Shown: positions 1-8,366, numbered from the stretch's first letter. The stretch: DNA of 64,000 nucleotides from Rothia santali (GCF_024199905.1 NZ_JANAFB010000006.1:1-64000), one strand, 5' to 3'. Translations and numbers: made by a program. The notes: generated from the letters alone by a model not told the origin.

Positions 1-1
1 C

Positions 2-403
2 GAACTGCACCCCTACTTCCAGCAGCCCGACGTACAGGAGGCCAATGCCCGGCACGGCGTGCTCACTCAGGCGTGGTCGCCGATCGGCGGGATCACGTTC
101 TACCCCGGCTTCGGCGAGGGCCGCGTCAGCGTCATGGACGATCCAACCATCGCCCGGATCGCCCAGGCGCACGGCAAGACCCCGGCGCAGGTGATGCTGC
201 GCTGGCACCTCGACCAGGGCCGTTCGGCGATCCCGAAGTCAGTCAACCCCAGTCGGATCGCCGAGAACTTCGACATGTTCGACGTCGCCCTCACCGGCGA
301 CGAGATCGTCGCGATCAACGCTCTCGACACCGGTGTGCGCGGCGGCCCAGTGCCGGCCGACGTCACTCTGGAGGACTTCAGCATGGACATCCCCGAAGCC
401 TGA
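2..403 (+). CDS. Aldo/keto reductase, C-terminal part (5' end outside window)
   Basis: The open frame enters from the left edge and ends at a TGA at 401-403. The protein shows the aldo/keto reductase signatures NQIELHPYFQQ-like (ELHPYFQQPDV at the very start), the middle AWSPIGG segment, and the C-terminal IPKSVNPSRIAENFDMFD block, which binds NADPH in this family. The family reduces aldehydes and ketones with NADPH in the cytoplasm; the substrate cannot be read from sequence. A GTG at 59 is an internal codon, not the start, because the family sequence continues upstream of it. A strong hairpin terminator follows. Confidence 0.93.
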   Translation, partial: ELHPYFQQPDVQEANARHGVLTQAWSPIGGITFYPGFGEGRVSVMDDPTIARIAQAHGKTPAQVMLRWHLDQGRSAIPKSVNPSRIAENFDMFDVALTGDEIVAINALDTGVRGGPVPADVTLEDFSMDIPEA

Positions 404-417
404 CCCGCCCACGACGG

Positions 418-452
418 CTGTGCCGGCCCGACCCAGAGGCGGGCCGGCACAG
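418..452 (+). terminator. Hairpin terminator after aldo/keto reductase
   Basis: A perfect 13-bp inverted repeat (CTGTGCCGGCCCG, 9-nt loop, CGGGCCGGCACAG) lies 15 bp after the stop codon. It is GC-rich without a long T run, the usual form in actinobacteria. Confidence 0.8.
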
Positions 453-516
453 TCTCGTGTTCCTCACACGCACACACGCACGATCCGGCCAGGTGTGTCC
501 GGAAAGGAGCCCAACG

Positions 517-1188
517 ATGACAGACAAGCTGCCACTGCTAAAGACCATGATCGTCGGCGGATCACTGTCCGGGCTCATGGCCGGGAATGCCCTGGCCCGC
601 CAGGGCCACGAGGTCACGTTGCTCGAACGCGCCGACCGCCACCGCCCCTCGGGGCGGCGCTATCGGTGCGTGAGGCCGATCTACGCACCATCCTTGGCCC
701 CGAACACGCCCGCGCCGCCGTCCAGATAGCCGGGCCCCGAGACGCCCGCGCCAGCGCCGCGGTGCCGTAAACCTGGGCCGGCCTCTATGATGGCCTGTGC
801 CAAGCCGCTGAGACCGAACCCACTATGCGCCTGTGTTATCGCACTCGCGTCACCGCCGCCGGCCAGAATGGGGCCAACGCCTGGGTGCGCACCGACGATG
901 GCCGCCATCACACCACTGGTGTGCTCATCGGTGCTGACGGACACCGCAGCGTCGTTCGTCACGCCGTTGCCCCGACCACCCGCATGCCACCTTAGCCGGA
1001 TACGCGCTCCGGCTCGGCGTCGCTGACGAGGCCGACCTCGACTACACCGGTTACTGGCCAGATGGTCTCGACATCCGTGACAGAGGTGACCACGTGCTGC
1101 TCGGCTACCCGTTGGCCAGCCCCGACGGCTCCATCGCACCAGGCGACCGGCGCCTCGGCTGGGCCTGGTACGACGGCACGCGCAACTA
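517..1188 (+). pseudogene. Broken FAD-dependent monooxygenase
   Basis: An ATG at 517 after an AAAGGAG ribosome site opens a frame with a flavin-binding start (MIVGGSLSGLMAGNALARQG, a GxGxxG-type Rossmann motif). The match then jumps frame: around 690 to READL, around 810-990 to a stretch with the GADGHRSVVR motif typical of aromatic-ring hydroxylases, and around 985-1188 to a segment ending LGWAWYDGTRN, typical of 2,6-dihydroxypyridine hydroxylase/HpxO-like enzymes. At least three frameshifts and the loss of the C-terminal part show it is dead. The family hydroxylates aromatic substrates using NAD(P)H. Confidence 0.8.
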
Positions 1189-1219
1189 GCTCTTCCGCCA
1201 AGCCGGTGCTGTCCGCTAA

Positions 1220-1366
1220 CGCGAGTCTCCATCTAACCGAGAGCGGTTCAGATCTTGGGTCTTGGTGGGTCTCGCACTCTTTGCGGTACTGGTCTTTATG
1301 GGCGTGCTCTGCTGGGTGATCTCCGCCGGGTTCTACCTTGCCGGCAAGACTAGCCATGACCGGTAG
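1220..1366 (+). other. Remnant encoding one membrane helix
   Basis: An open frame without ATG encodes a hydrophobic segment (LVGLALFAVLVFMGVLCWVI) followed by a short basic tail and TAG. It could be the C-terminal end of a broken small membrane protein. I do not recognise the family, and it lies between a pseudogene and a terminator, so it is probably not expressed. Confidence 0.3.
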
Positions 1367-1431
1367 GTCCCAATGAGTGAACAAGTGCTTATAGCGTTCA
1401 TGAACGACTCACCCTGTTCAACCACATAAAA

Positions 1432-1465
1432 ATGCGGGTCGGAGAGATGGCTCGCCGACCCGCAT
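1432..1465 (-). terminator. Rho-independent terminator of the bacteriocin-like operon
   Basis: A perfect 11-bp inverted repeat (ATGCGGGTCGG / CCGACCCGCAT) with a 12-nt loop is followed, on the minus strand, by TTTTT. It lies just downstream of the minus-strand gene ending at 1471. Confidence 0.9.
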
Positions 1466-1470
1466 CGCCT

Positions 1471-1665
1471 TTAATTCTCCGTACGCGATTTCTTATCACT
1501 GATCATCGCGACAACACCCACCGCTGCCGCGCCCGCCGCCAGCGGAATCATGATAAATTCTACGCGCTGGGACTCGACGCCCGATGCAACCAAGACAAAG
1601 TTTGCGATCACAAAGACAGCTACCAGGATCCACGAAACCGTGGCAATCTTCCTATTTCTGTTCAT
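1471..1665 (-). CDS. Small two-helix membrane protein, possible immunity protein
   Basis: This 64-aa protein has a basic N terminus (MNRNRKIA), two membrane helices (about residues 9-30 and 38-58) and a short charged tail. Its ATG overlaps the stop of the upstream secreted-protein gene in a TAATG arrangement, so translation is probably coupled. Small two-helix proteins encoded directly after bacteriocin genes are often immunity proteins. That role is inferred only from position and topology, because no sequence family is recognised. Its codon use is less GC-rich than that of the neighbouring plasmid genes. Confidence 0.6.
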   Translation of the reverse strand: MNRNRKIATVSWILVAVFVIANFVLVASGVESQRVEFIMIPLAAGAAAVGVVAMISDKKSRTEN

Positions 1666-2273
1666 TAGCAGGCGCCTCCATTCTGAATAGCGTTATTTCC
1701 AGCATGTACAAGAACTCCTACGATAGATCCTGTCACCGCGCCCGCCGCTGCACCAGGGACTGCACCCACACCTGCTGCGAACGCTCCGCTAGCACCACCG
1801 GTGAAAGCTCCACCTGCTGCCCCCTCGCCGAGAGCGTTGAGGTAACCGCTCTTGCAGTCACTTGCCGCAAGAGTCATGGCCTGCCCTCCTAGTCCCGGCT
1901 GACTAGTAGATGCGCCGGATCCCACGCCATCAAAGGTTACGTCCACTTGATGATCGCTGACCATCGTGTAGTGTGCCTTCACGCCCTGGCCTACCTCCGC
2001 TTCAAGGGCGGAGGTGTTGCCCGCGTTATCCTGGACCTGAATGTCCTCATTGTCCGCCTCGGTGAATGAGTACCCCTCCGAGAGTGTCACCGTCAGGGAA
2101 TCAGCGTTTGCTTTCACAAGGTACGTAGAGTCCTAATTTTGAGCAGCTGCTTGTTGTGTAGCCGAAGCCGAAGTGGTGCCCGCCACCATGGATGGGCTGA
2201 TGACACCACCTACTAGTCCGAGTGTCGCGATCCCGGCAACCGAGGTGCTAACAATATTTCTGCGGATGCCCAT
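1665..2273 (-). pseudogene. Secreted glycine-rich bacteriocin-like protein interrupted by an in-frame amber codon
   Basis: From ATG 2273 the frame encodes a typical signal peptide (MGIRRN, a hydrophobic stretch, then an ASATQQAAAQN region). It meets TAG at 2133-2135 after 46 codons, then stays open for 155 more codons to TAA at 1665. The downstream part ends in a roughly 60-residue segment bounded by two cysteines and packed with Gly/Ala GxxxG spacing, as in membrane-acting class II bacteriocins. Without the amber codon the product would be about 203 aa. Either the gene is dead, the stop is read through, or translation restarts at the GTG at 2117. The coupled small membrane gene and the terminator are intact. 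The bacteriocin role is inference. Confidence 0.6.
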
Positions 2274-2536
2274 AGGGCGCCTCCGATCTTCTTGGTCCAA
2301 GAACGTGCTACCTAGAAAACGTAATTAAGAATATTTTCTCATATCAAGCAGAGTTGTTACGTTAAGATTACGATGCTATCTGGTTTTCACTGGCAATTAT
2401 CATGAAAGCAGTTTTGAATCCAGTCGACTACACGTCGACCCTACAACCTACTCTCAGGGCGTGGGCCCGCGTTCACCGACCCCGCGACTAATGCGGTTTC
2501 TCGTCCCGGTGGTGTGTTGGCTCTGGTTGATGCCCG
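2274..2536. other. AT-rich intergenic region with promoter of the bacteriocin-like operon
   Basis: No gene is visible. The stretch at 2315-2420 is markedly AT-richer than its surroundings and would carry the promoter of the minus-strand secreted-protein operon. The recombinase gene ends at 2537. Confidence 0.5.
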
Positions 2537-3451
2537 CTAGGCGAAGAGTTTCCCGACCTGATGCGCGCTGGAGTTCGCCAACCGCCGCCGGGAGTGGTCG
2601 TAGCGGCGGGTGGTTCGCGGGTCGGCGTGCCCCAACGAGTCCTGTAAGTGGTGCAGTGGCACTCCGAGCTCCAAAGCGAGGGTGGCGTGGGTGTGGCGCA
2701 GCACGTGGGAGCTCATCTTCTTCTCGATCCCGGCCCGTCGGGCCAGGGTCGTCAGGGTGGTGTGGGCGTTGTTCCGTGGCCAGGGGCGCCCGGTGCGGGT
2801 GGTGAAGATCAGGCCATCGCGCTCCAGGCCGAGAGCTAGTTCGTCCCCAGTGGCTCCGGTCATGGTGCGTAGAGCGGTGACGGTGTGTTCGGGTAGGTAG
2901 ATCACCGCCTTCTTCCCGCCTTTACGCCTAATTACCAGCCGATCCGAGCTCAGTCCGGAGGTTCGGGCGGTGAGTGCTTCGCTGATCCGTACCCCGGTGG
3001 AGAGCAGCAGATCGACCAGGGCGTGGGAGCGGGCGGAGTGGGCTTCGGCGGCCTCGAGCAGGCGCATGGCCTCCCGGCGGGTAAGTGCCGCGGTGGTGGT
3101 CTCGTCCGCGCTGATTTTCGGTCGGCGCACGAAGTCGGCCGGGTTCGCCGCGATCGCATCCACCGTCAGGGCGTATTTGTAGAGTGCTGAGACCGCGGCG
3201 ATCCGTCGACCCAAGGTGGTATCCATATCGCCGGCCTGGGTCCGGGTGCGGGCGAAGACATCCAGGTGAGCTCGTCGCACCTCGAGCAGATCCAATCCGG
3301 CGGCATCTAAGAACGTGCAGAACAGAATCGCGTCTCGCCGGTAGGAGGCGCGAGTGTTCTCGGATCCATAGGAGGCTAACCACGCGCCGATCAGCTGTTG
3401 GTGTCGGGTTGCGTTGGGTGCGGGCAGCTGATGTGCGTGGATCACGCTCAA
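2537..3451 (-). CDS. Tyrosine recombinase (XerC/XerD-like integrase)
   Basis: This 304-aa protein has the two-domain layout of phage-integrase family recombinases: an N-terminal SAM-like core-binding domain (about residues 15-105) and a catalytic domain (about 120-295). The catalytic set is complete: R155 in TGVRISEAL, a lysine near 177, H249 and R252 in HVLRH, H275 in LGHAD and nucleophile Y284. Such enzymes recombine DNA at short paired sites through a 3'-phosphotyrosine. Length and motifs fit Xer-type enzymes that act at dif-like sites, and a matching palindrome lies 46 bp upstream of its start. A shorter, broken relative lies at 7880-8258. Confidence 0.93.
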   Translation of the reverse strand: MSVIHAHQLPAPNATRHQQLIGAWLASYGSENTRASYRRDAILFCTFLDAAGLDLLEVRRAHLDVFARTRTQAGDMDTTLGRRIAAVSALYKYALTVDAIAANPADFVRRPKISADETTTAALTRREAMRLLEAAEAHSARSHALVDLLLSTGVRISEALTARTSGLSSDRLVIRRKGGKKAVIYLPEHTVTALRTMTGATGDELALGLERDGLIFTTRTGRPWPRNNAHTTLTTLARRAGIEKKMSSHVLRHTHATLALELGVPLHHLQDSLGHADPRTTRRYDHSRRRLANSSAHQVGKLFA

Positions 3452-3496
3452 GGTAGGTCCTTCAGGTCGGCGGGTCGGACGCGGACCCCAGTCTAT

Positions 3497-3516
3497 AACA
3501 TAACAGACATTATGTT
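3497..3516. repeat. dif-like palindrome (candidate recombination site)
   Basis: AACATAA and TTATGTT flank a 6-nt spacer, CAGACA. This is the core geometry of XerCD dif sites, where AACATAA/TTATGTT half-sites flank a 6-bp crossover region. It sits directly upstream of the tyrosine recombinase gene, so it is either its recombination site or its operator. Confidence 0.7.
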
Positions 3517-3663
3517 CTGCTTGGTCCGTGACTCTGCGAAGACCTTGAGAGGGGTCCTAGAGTGCGGTATGCGCGAAAAATTTAGAAAGCTCTGGAGTGT
3601 CTGAGGTGCGTTGATAAGCTGTAGTTGGCCGGTCTTGTCGCAGATGGCTGCTGTGACCGCTAG

Positions 3664-4101
3664 ATGGTTTGGGTCTTCGAGGAGGATGCCGTGGGGTTTG
3701 AAGTTTTCGGTCAGCGCAGAATACCGATGAAGGGCGCACCGAGTGTGACCATCCAAAAACGTGGTGTCATCTCGATCAACGCCGCGGCGCATAGCCTGAT
3801 CGATACAGCTGAAGTTGTTGAGGTGCTCTTCGATCCTGATCGGCAGGTCGTAGCCTTCCGAGAAGCTGAGGTTTCTCCCTGCAGCTACCGGCTGCGCATC
3901 TCCCCCAGCTCTGGACAAGCGCAGATGGCGGCAGTCAGTTTCCTTCGCCACTACCGGATTGAACACGAGACGAGCCGGCGTTACGAGCCCTTCATCGAGG
4001 ACGGCATGCTGTGCGTAAATCTACGAAGCGCCTCCGTTGAGGTGCACGGAAACCGCTCCCAGACCGTGACCACTGAGACCGAGGATCCCGGGGAACTCTG
4101 A
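3664..4101 (+). CDS. Conserved hypothetical protein of actinobacterial plasmids and phages
   Basis: This 145-aa soluble protein begins MVWVFEEDAVGFEV and has the block RRIPMKGAPSVTIQKRGVIS, then FDPDRQVVAFR and a middle SSGQAQMAAVSFLRHY segment. I recognise this arrangement from uncharacterised actinobacterial proteins of about this length, but no function is known to me. It has no signal peptide or membrane helix. No clear ribosome-binding site precedes the ATG, so the start is uncertain. Confidence 0.65.
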   Translation: MVWVFEEDAVGFEVFGQRRIPMKGAPSVTIQKRGVISINAAAHSLIDTAEVVEVLFDPDRQVVAFREAEVSPCSYRLRISPSSGQAQMAAVSFLRHYRIEHETSRRYEPFIEDGMLCVNLRSASVEVHGNRSQTVTTETEDPGEL

Positions 4102-4592
4102 ACCGGCAAAGATGCTGCACGCCCGGGTCGGTGAACCCAGATGTGCAGCACCGGCATGGTGGGTCCCTAAGTCCTCTCGGAGCACCTCGGGTCACCATCG
4201 AGCAGACAACCGGCGCCCTTGCCGAAAACCAACCGTGAAGAGAGGATCACCAAGCAGGCTCAAACCCATGTCAGCTGTTCGGGCACCCACACTCCGCTGG
4301 CCTCTCTCGATAGGACCGGGTCGATGAATAGTGTCATCGATTCACGAACTTGCGCGATCGCGGCATACCGTTTCGCAGCTGCGGTATCTTGGGCCAGCCA
4401 CTGATACGCCTTCCCCCAGCTCTGCGGAGTAATCAGCCGTCCGAAGGCACCCAGCTGTCGACATCGGGCCTCCACCCTGATCGCTTCTCGAAGCTCTGCG
4501 GAATATATTTTATATCGTCGAGTTCCAAGGTTATAGGATTAATTATATCGGTATGCGAATTTTCGATATAATATATATGTCACGATATTAGA
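4102..4592. other. Intergenic region with a possible gene fragment and an AT-rich stretch
   Basis: A minus-strand frame at 4260-4475 encodes 71 residues (QSWGKAYQWLAQDTAAAKRY and onward) that look protein-like but are unrecognised and lack a clear start. It may be a remnant. The segment 4500-4592 is very AT-rich with alternating AT tracts and lies downstream of the HxlR gene. I see nothing else. Confidence 0.4.
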
Positions 4593-5060
4593 TTATGAGG
4601 GGGTCTCGAGAGTTTCCGTGCGGAACCATCCGATGGTCTCCACGGTTAGATACTGCCCGCACTCGGAGCAAAGCTCAGCAGTCCGCGTTGATTCACCGCA
4701 TGAGCGACATATTAAATAAATACCTTCGCCTTCTTGCTGATTGGTATTCTCCTTCCCCCAGAGGGCTAAGGCATTCATGACTCCTAAGGCTGCCTTGCCG
4801 GCAGCCGCGAGGTGATATTCATATCGTGGCCGCACCTTTTCAGTATATGGACGACGCATAATTAGTCCTTGCTTCCGCATCCAGTCGAGACGGCTCGCTA
4901 GAGTACGATCCGAGAGGGCAAGACTTGCACGAATGCTTGCATATGTGTGCTGCCCCAGTAGCAGCTCCCTCAGCACCAGCAAAGTCCATGGGTCTCCCAG
5001 GACATCGGCGGCACGAGCGATGGGACAGGGTTCCTTCGAGAGGTCAGTTCTTAGTGCCAT
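4593..5060 (-). CDS. HxlR-family transcriptional regulator with C-terminal zinc ribbon
   Basis: This 155-aa protein opens with the HxlR hallmark CPIARAADVLGDPWTLLVLREL, then a winged helix (LALSDRTLASRLDWMRKQGLI, PRYEYHLAAAGKAAL). The C terminus adds two CxxC pairs (CRSC and CSEC) that probably form a zinc ribbon. HxlR proteins sense electrophiles or act as small-ligand repressors of neighbouring genes. It is divergent from a short-chain dehydrogenase and a thioesterase gene with about 100 bp between the starts, so it probably controls both directions from that gap. Confidence 0.9.
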   Translation of the reverse strand: MALRTDLSKEPCPIARAADVLGDPWTLLVLRELLLGQHTYASIRASLALSDRTLASRLDWMRKQGLIMRRPYTEKVRPRYEYHLAAAGKAALGVMNALALWGKENTNQQEGEGIYLICRSCGESTRTAELCSECGQYLTVETIGWFRTETLETPS

Positions 5061-5158
5061 CGATCATCACTTTCCCAGGTGTAAGCTTCCTTTGAGGTAG
5101 TCTTAGAACAGTCTAGCCACGCGAGCCCATCTCATCACGCGAAGTAGAAGAGGTCCTT

Positions 5159-5857
5159 ATGAAGATCCAGCACAGTACAGCACTTGTCACCGGTGCGACG
5201 GGGGGCCTCGGCCAGCAGTTCGTTGCCCAAATCCTAAGCCGTGGAGCGAAGAAGGTGTATGCGGCCAGCCGTCGGGAACACCACTGGAACGACGAGCGCG
5301 TCGTGCCCTTGCACCTAGACGTCACCGATCCCGCCGAAGTGCTTAATGCGGTTGAGGTGGCGCAGGACGTGAATTTGCTTATTAACAACGCCGGTGTCAC
5401 CGGGCCTACCTCCTTATTGCACGCAAGCGAGACCGACATCCGTGACGTGTTTGAGACCAACCTCTTCGCACCGTTGGTCCTGACGAGATCATTTGCACCC
5501 GCGCTTGCTCAAAACGGCGGGGGTGCAATTATCAACCTCCACTCAGTGCTGTCCTGGCTGGCGCAACCTGGGGTTTACAGTCCCAGCAAGGCGGCATTCT
5601 GGGGTCTGACCAATAGCCTTCGTCTCGAGCTCGCTGATCAGGAAACACAGGTCCTCGGTGCGCATCTCGGGTATGCCGATACGCCGATGACCGAACGATT
5701 GACCGGTGTCGACAAGGTCAATCCCTTTGACGTGGTCGCGGCTGTACTGAATGCTCTCGAAGCCGGTGAAGAGGAGGCGATTACCGATGCCGTTAGCGTC
5801 TCGGTCCGCTCCGCCTTGTCCGAGAACACCACCGGCCGTCTGCAGTCGAGTCGCTAA
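5159..5857 (+). CDS. Short-chain dehydrogenase/reductase
   Basis: This 232-aa classical SDR has the cofactor motif TGATGGLG (residues 11-18), NNAG near 76-79, and the catalytic set S129, Y140 and K144 (YSPSK). Asp in HLDVTD binds adenine in family members. The reaction is NAD(P)-dependent oxidoreduction of an alcohol or carbonyl of unknown identity. The start is set by the AGAGGTCC ribosome site. A thioesterase follows 18 bp later and an HxlR regulator diverges upstream, which suggests a small detoxification or acyl-modification operon. Confidence 0.93.
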   Translation: MKIQHSTALVTGATGGLGQQFVAQILSRGAKKVYAASRREHHWNDERVVPLHLDVTDPAEVLNAVEVAQDVNLLINNAGVTGPTSLLHASETDIRDVFETNLFAPLVLTRSFAPALAQNGGGAIINLHSVLSWLAQPGVYSPSKAAFWGLTNSLRLELADQETQVLGAHLGYADTPMTERLTGVDKVNPFDVVAAVLNALEAGEEEAITDAVSVSVRSALSENTTGRLQSSR

Positions 5858-5875
5858 GCCCTCAGGACTAACGAG

Positions 5876-6400
5876 ATGAATCTGTACCTGCGTCTGCTCC
5901 TTCTGCGCCTCAGGGCCAAGCGCGCGCCGGCATTAGATCTCTGGGACACCGCAGAGACCCCTCTGCGTGTCGCGTTCACGGATCTGGATTTGCTGCGCCA
6001 CATGAATAACGGCAAGTATCTCTCGATCCTCGACGTCGGCCGCATGGACCTGTTGCTTCGGTCCGGGTTATGGAAAAAATTACGAGGACGGGGCTGGTAT
6101 CCGGTCGTCGCGGGACAAACCATCACCTACCGTAAGTCCCTCACCCTGGGGCAGCGCTTCAATCTTGCCACGCGTATCCTCGGATTCGATGATCGGTGGG
6201 CCTATGTCGAACAGGTCTTTCATGCCGGATCGAGCGTGTACGCCCACGCCGTGGTGCGTACACGGTTCCTCCGAGACAGCGGGGGGTCTGTCGACCATGA
6301 CGAGCTGGCCGATTTTATCGGTGGCTTTCCTGTAGAACGCATGGTTCCGGACTGGATGCAGGAGTGGACCGCGGCAACCCAAAACTCGCCTCAACGATAG
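5876..6400 (+). CDS. Acyl-CoA thioesterase-like hotdog protein
   Basis: This 174-aa protein matches the THEM6/4-hydroxybenzoyl-CoA thioesterase type of hotdog fold. The key block is FTDLDLLRHMNNGKYLSILDVGR (residues 34-56), followed by the QTITYRKSL strand and the VEQVFH strand. These enzymes hydrolyse acyl- or aroyl-CoA thioesters. It lies 18 bp after the dehydrogenase and is probably co-transcribed with it. The substrate cannot be inferred. Confidence 0.85.
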   Translation: MNLYLRLLLLRLRAKRAPALDLWDTAETPLRVAFTDLDLLRHMNNGKYLSILDVGRMDLLLRSGLWKKLRGRGWYPVVAGQTITYRKSLTLGQRFNLATRILGFDDRWAYVEQVFHAGSSVYAHAVVRTRFLRDSGGSVDHDELADFIGGFPVERMVPDWMQEWTAATQNSPQR

Positions 6401-6728
6401 AAGAGTCTCGATGTAAAGTATTCCGAAGAGCCTGTGCAGATAGTCCAGGAGATATATTAATGTTTCGTAACGACCTCCGCTACGCGCAGCGAAATCACTC
6501 GAACGCTACATCCTTCGCTCACTGGAGTCCATGGAGGTGCCCCATTCGGAAATCCGCTGGGTAAACTAGACTCGGTGATGTTACCCCGTGATGAGGATCA
6601 TGCTGCCAATGTGAAGGGTTCACCCATCCGATCGGTCCGCCTTGCCGAACACCTACTTGTCAGTAACCAAGACCTAAGTCTTAACCATATAGGACGACTG
6701 GGTGTAGATCATGGATGAAGGACACGAT
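6401..6728. other. Gene-free region and decayed promoter of the TetR pseudogene
   Basis: No convincing gene. From about 6595 the sequence is homologous to 24622-24755, the upstream region of the intact TetR paralogue. The operator palindrome seen there survives only as one good half (GACCTAAGTC at 6671-6680), and the other half is damaged. Confidence 0.6.
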
Positions 6729-7365
6729 ATGGGTAGGCGTTCAACGGTAAACAAGCAGCAAGTGACTCGCGGAATCGTCGAGGCAGCCTCACGATGTTTC
6801 GCAGAATCCGGGTATGCCCAGGTCACCGTCGACGACATCGCCCACGAAGCGAAGATCTCGAAGCCGATGCTCTATCGTTACTTCGATTCCAAATCCGAGT
6901 TGTATGAGGACGTATTGCACGCCCATGGCCGGGAGTTCATGGGCCGCCTGGATGTAATCCTGGATCGGTTCTCGACCCTAGACCAGTCTGAAGTTGTTCG
7001 GGAACTGCCGATCCTGGCGGTCTTCGTGACCTACGCGAAGGACTCTGATGATGGATATCAGCTGCTTTTTGAGTCGGAAGCCATTTACGACCCGGAATTT
7101 TCCGAGATCGTGCAAGATTTCATCCGCTCGGTACGGACTAAGCTCATGTCGTTGCCTTATCGGTGCTTCAGTGAAGGTGTCACCGATGAGGTCAGGCATG
7201 CCGAGTCCCAGGTGATCCTGGGTTCGACGATCAACATCGCCCGGAGGATCAGCCGAGCTCGAGGTGGAGGAGCTGAGGGGGCTGTATCGCTCGCTGCTGC
7301 TGTTGCCTAAGCTCACCGATACCGAACCGGACTGCGTGAGGACCCAGCTGAGGCTGGCCTGCTGA
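6729..7365 (+). pseudogene. TetR-family regulator, frameshifted copy
   Basis: The N-terminal helix-turn-helix (VDDIAHEAKISKPMLYRYFD) and most of the ligand domain are intact and very close to the intact paralogue at 24756. Around 7258 an 11-bp deletion between two GAGCTCG repeats throws the frame out. The lost C-terminal tail can still be read in another frame to the TGA at 7363. Translation would give a protein with a foreign tail ending at 7310. It is probably non-functional, although the DNA-binding domain could still be made. Confidence 0.85.
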
Positions 7366-7382
7366 GATTCTGCGGTGGGTGA

Positions 7383-7637
7383 TTGCTTGTCGTAGGTGCG
7401 CAGTTCCGTCAGACCGTGGGCACCGATGACTTCGAGGAGATCCTCAAGACCGGGCGTCCCACCCGGGAGGAGTCGATGCACAAGCCGGCCGGGGACTCCC
7501 CGCAGGTCAGTTTCAGGGTCCCGCGCGAGCTCTATGATCAGCTCGGGCGACTGGCCGAACCGGGCCAGTCGGCGAACCAGGTCGCCCGCCGGTTGCTGGC
7601 CGAGCACCTGGATCAGATGCGCGGGCACGCGACATGA
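7383..7637 (+). CDS. Ribbon-helix-helix protein, probable truncated antitoxin
   Basis: The clear part is a C-terminal ribbon-helix-helix domain (PQVSFRVPRELYDQLGRLAEPGQS and onward). Upstream of it, in frame, is a DDFEEILKTGRP segment like that of the antitoxin-like protein at 9529. That homology suggests the N terminus was lost when the region joined the TetR pseudogene. Two starts are possible: TTG 7383, directly after a TGA, or ATG 7476 behind a good GGGAGGAG site, giving 53 aa. No toxin partner is seen upstream. Confidence 0.55.
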   Translation: MLVVGAQFRQTVGTDDFEEILKTGRPTREESMHKPAGDSPQVSFRVPRELYDQLGRLAEPGQSANQVARRLLAEHLDQMRGHAT

Positions 7638-7879
7638 GTCCCACCCCGGACCTTCACCCCGGCGCCCCGCGCCTGGGCGAGTCTCCGAGGCGCGGGGGCT
7701 CGCCGAAGATCAACTTCGTGATGGCTCACGCAGACTACGCCGAGCTGGAGGACTACGCCCGAAGCCTCGGGGAGAAGCCTGCGGTGTTGATGCGCAGGCT
7801 GCTCACCGAGGCCCTGACTGCCGGGGCTGGGAGCTGGGAAATTTCAGCGGGACTCATCACCGTTGCCCATAGGCGTTGA
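7634..7879 (+). CDS. Small ribbon-helix-helix-like protein
   Basis: This 81-aa protein starts at an ATG overlapping the preceding stop (ATGA). It has a basic, proline-rich leader (residues 1-24) and then a strand-helix-helix pattern (PKINFVMAHADYAELEDYARSLGEKPAVLMRRLL) typical of MetJ/Arc-type DNA-binding proteins. It is related in layout to the protein at 10193. The function is unknown; plasmid gene regulation or an antitoxin role is plausible. Confidence 0.6.
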   Translation: MSPTPDLHPGAPRLGESPRRGGSPKINFVMAHADYAELEDYARSLGEKPAVLMRRLLTEALTAGAGSWEISAGLITVAHRR

Positions 7880-8258
7880 ACAGGCGGGCGGCGTGTGCGG
7901 CGGGGTTCGAGTCTACCCACCGGCATTTGTGCAGGTAGGTGTAGAAGCTGGCGACTGCGGTGAGTCGGCGAGTAGATCACCGATTGTCCTAGTCCGCGTT
8001 GACGCATGGATAACCAGTAGACATCGACGGTTGCCCGGCTTGATTCGAAGAGGTCTTTGTTCGCGGCGTTGAGGTACGCACACCAGTTGGCGATGTCGAA
8101 GTGGTAGGTCCGGCGCAGGCCCCTTGAGCCGAGGGTGTTCAGTCAGGCTTGGATCAGACGAGCGTGACGATCGGTATTACTGACTTGGGGCGTAGTGGTG
8201 CTAAGCAACGGAACCGGTGCGCTGAGCGGTGAAGAGGCCACCGACCCAGCGTAGTCCC
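7880..8258 (-). pseudogene. Tyrosine recombinase remnant (N-terminal domain)
   Basis: On the minus strand the sequence encodes a SAM-like core-binding domain of an integrase: LIQA, a TGA where Trp is expected, then LNTLGSRGLRRTYHFDIANWCAYLN and SSRATVDVYWLSMRQRGLGQS. After this the frame shifts and the similarity continues as LTAVASFYTYLHK-like residues in another frame. The catalytic domain is absent. A 34-bp palindrome with a 6-nt spacer lies just upstream of its start, the same arrangement as for the intact recombinase at 2537-3451. Confidence 0.7.
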
Positions 8259-8292
8259 TTACTGCGTGATAAGGGACATTATCACGCAGTAA
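8259..8292. repeat. Palindrome with 6-nt spacer (second dif-like site)
   Basis: A perfect 14-bp inverted repeat (TTACTGCGTGATAA / TTATCACGCAGTAA) flanks the spacer GGGACA. The inner ATAA-NNNACA-TTAT is shared with the site at 3497-3516 while the outer arms differ. This fits two sites bound by different recombinases. Confidence 0.75.
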
Positions 8293-8366
8293 ATCGACGC
8301 TGCAGATGACCAGCACTTCCATGCATAGCTGCACCCCGGGGAACCCTTCCGACTACCCTTGGAGGC

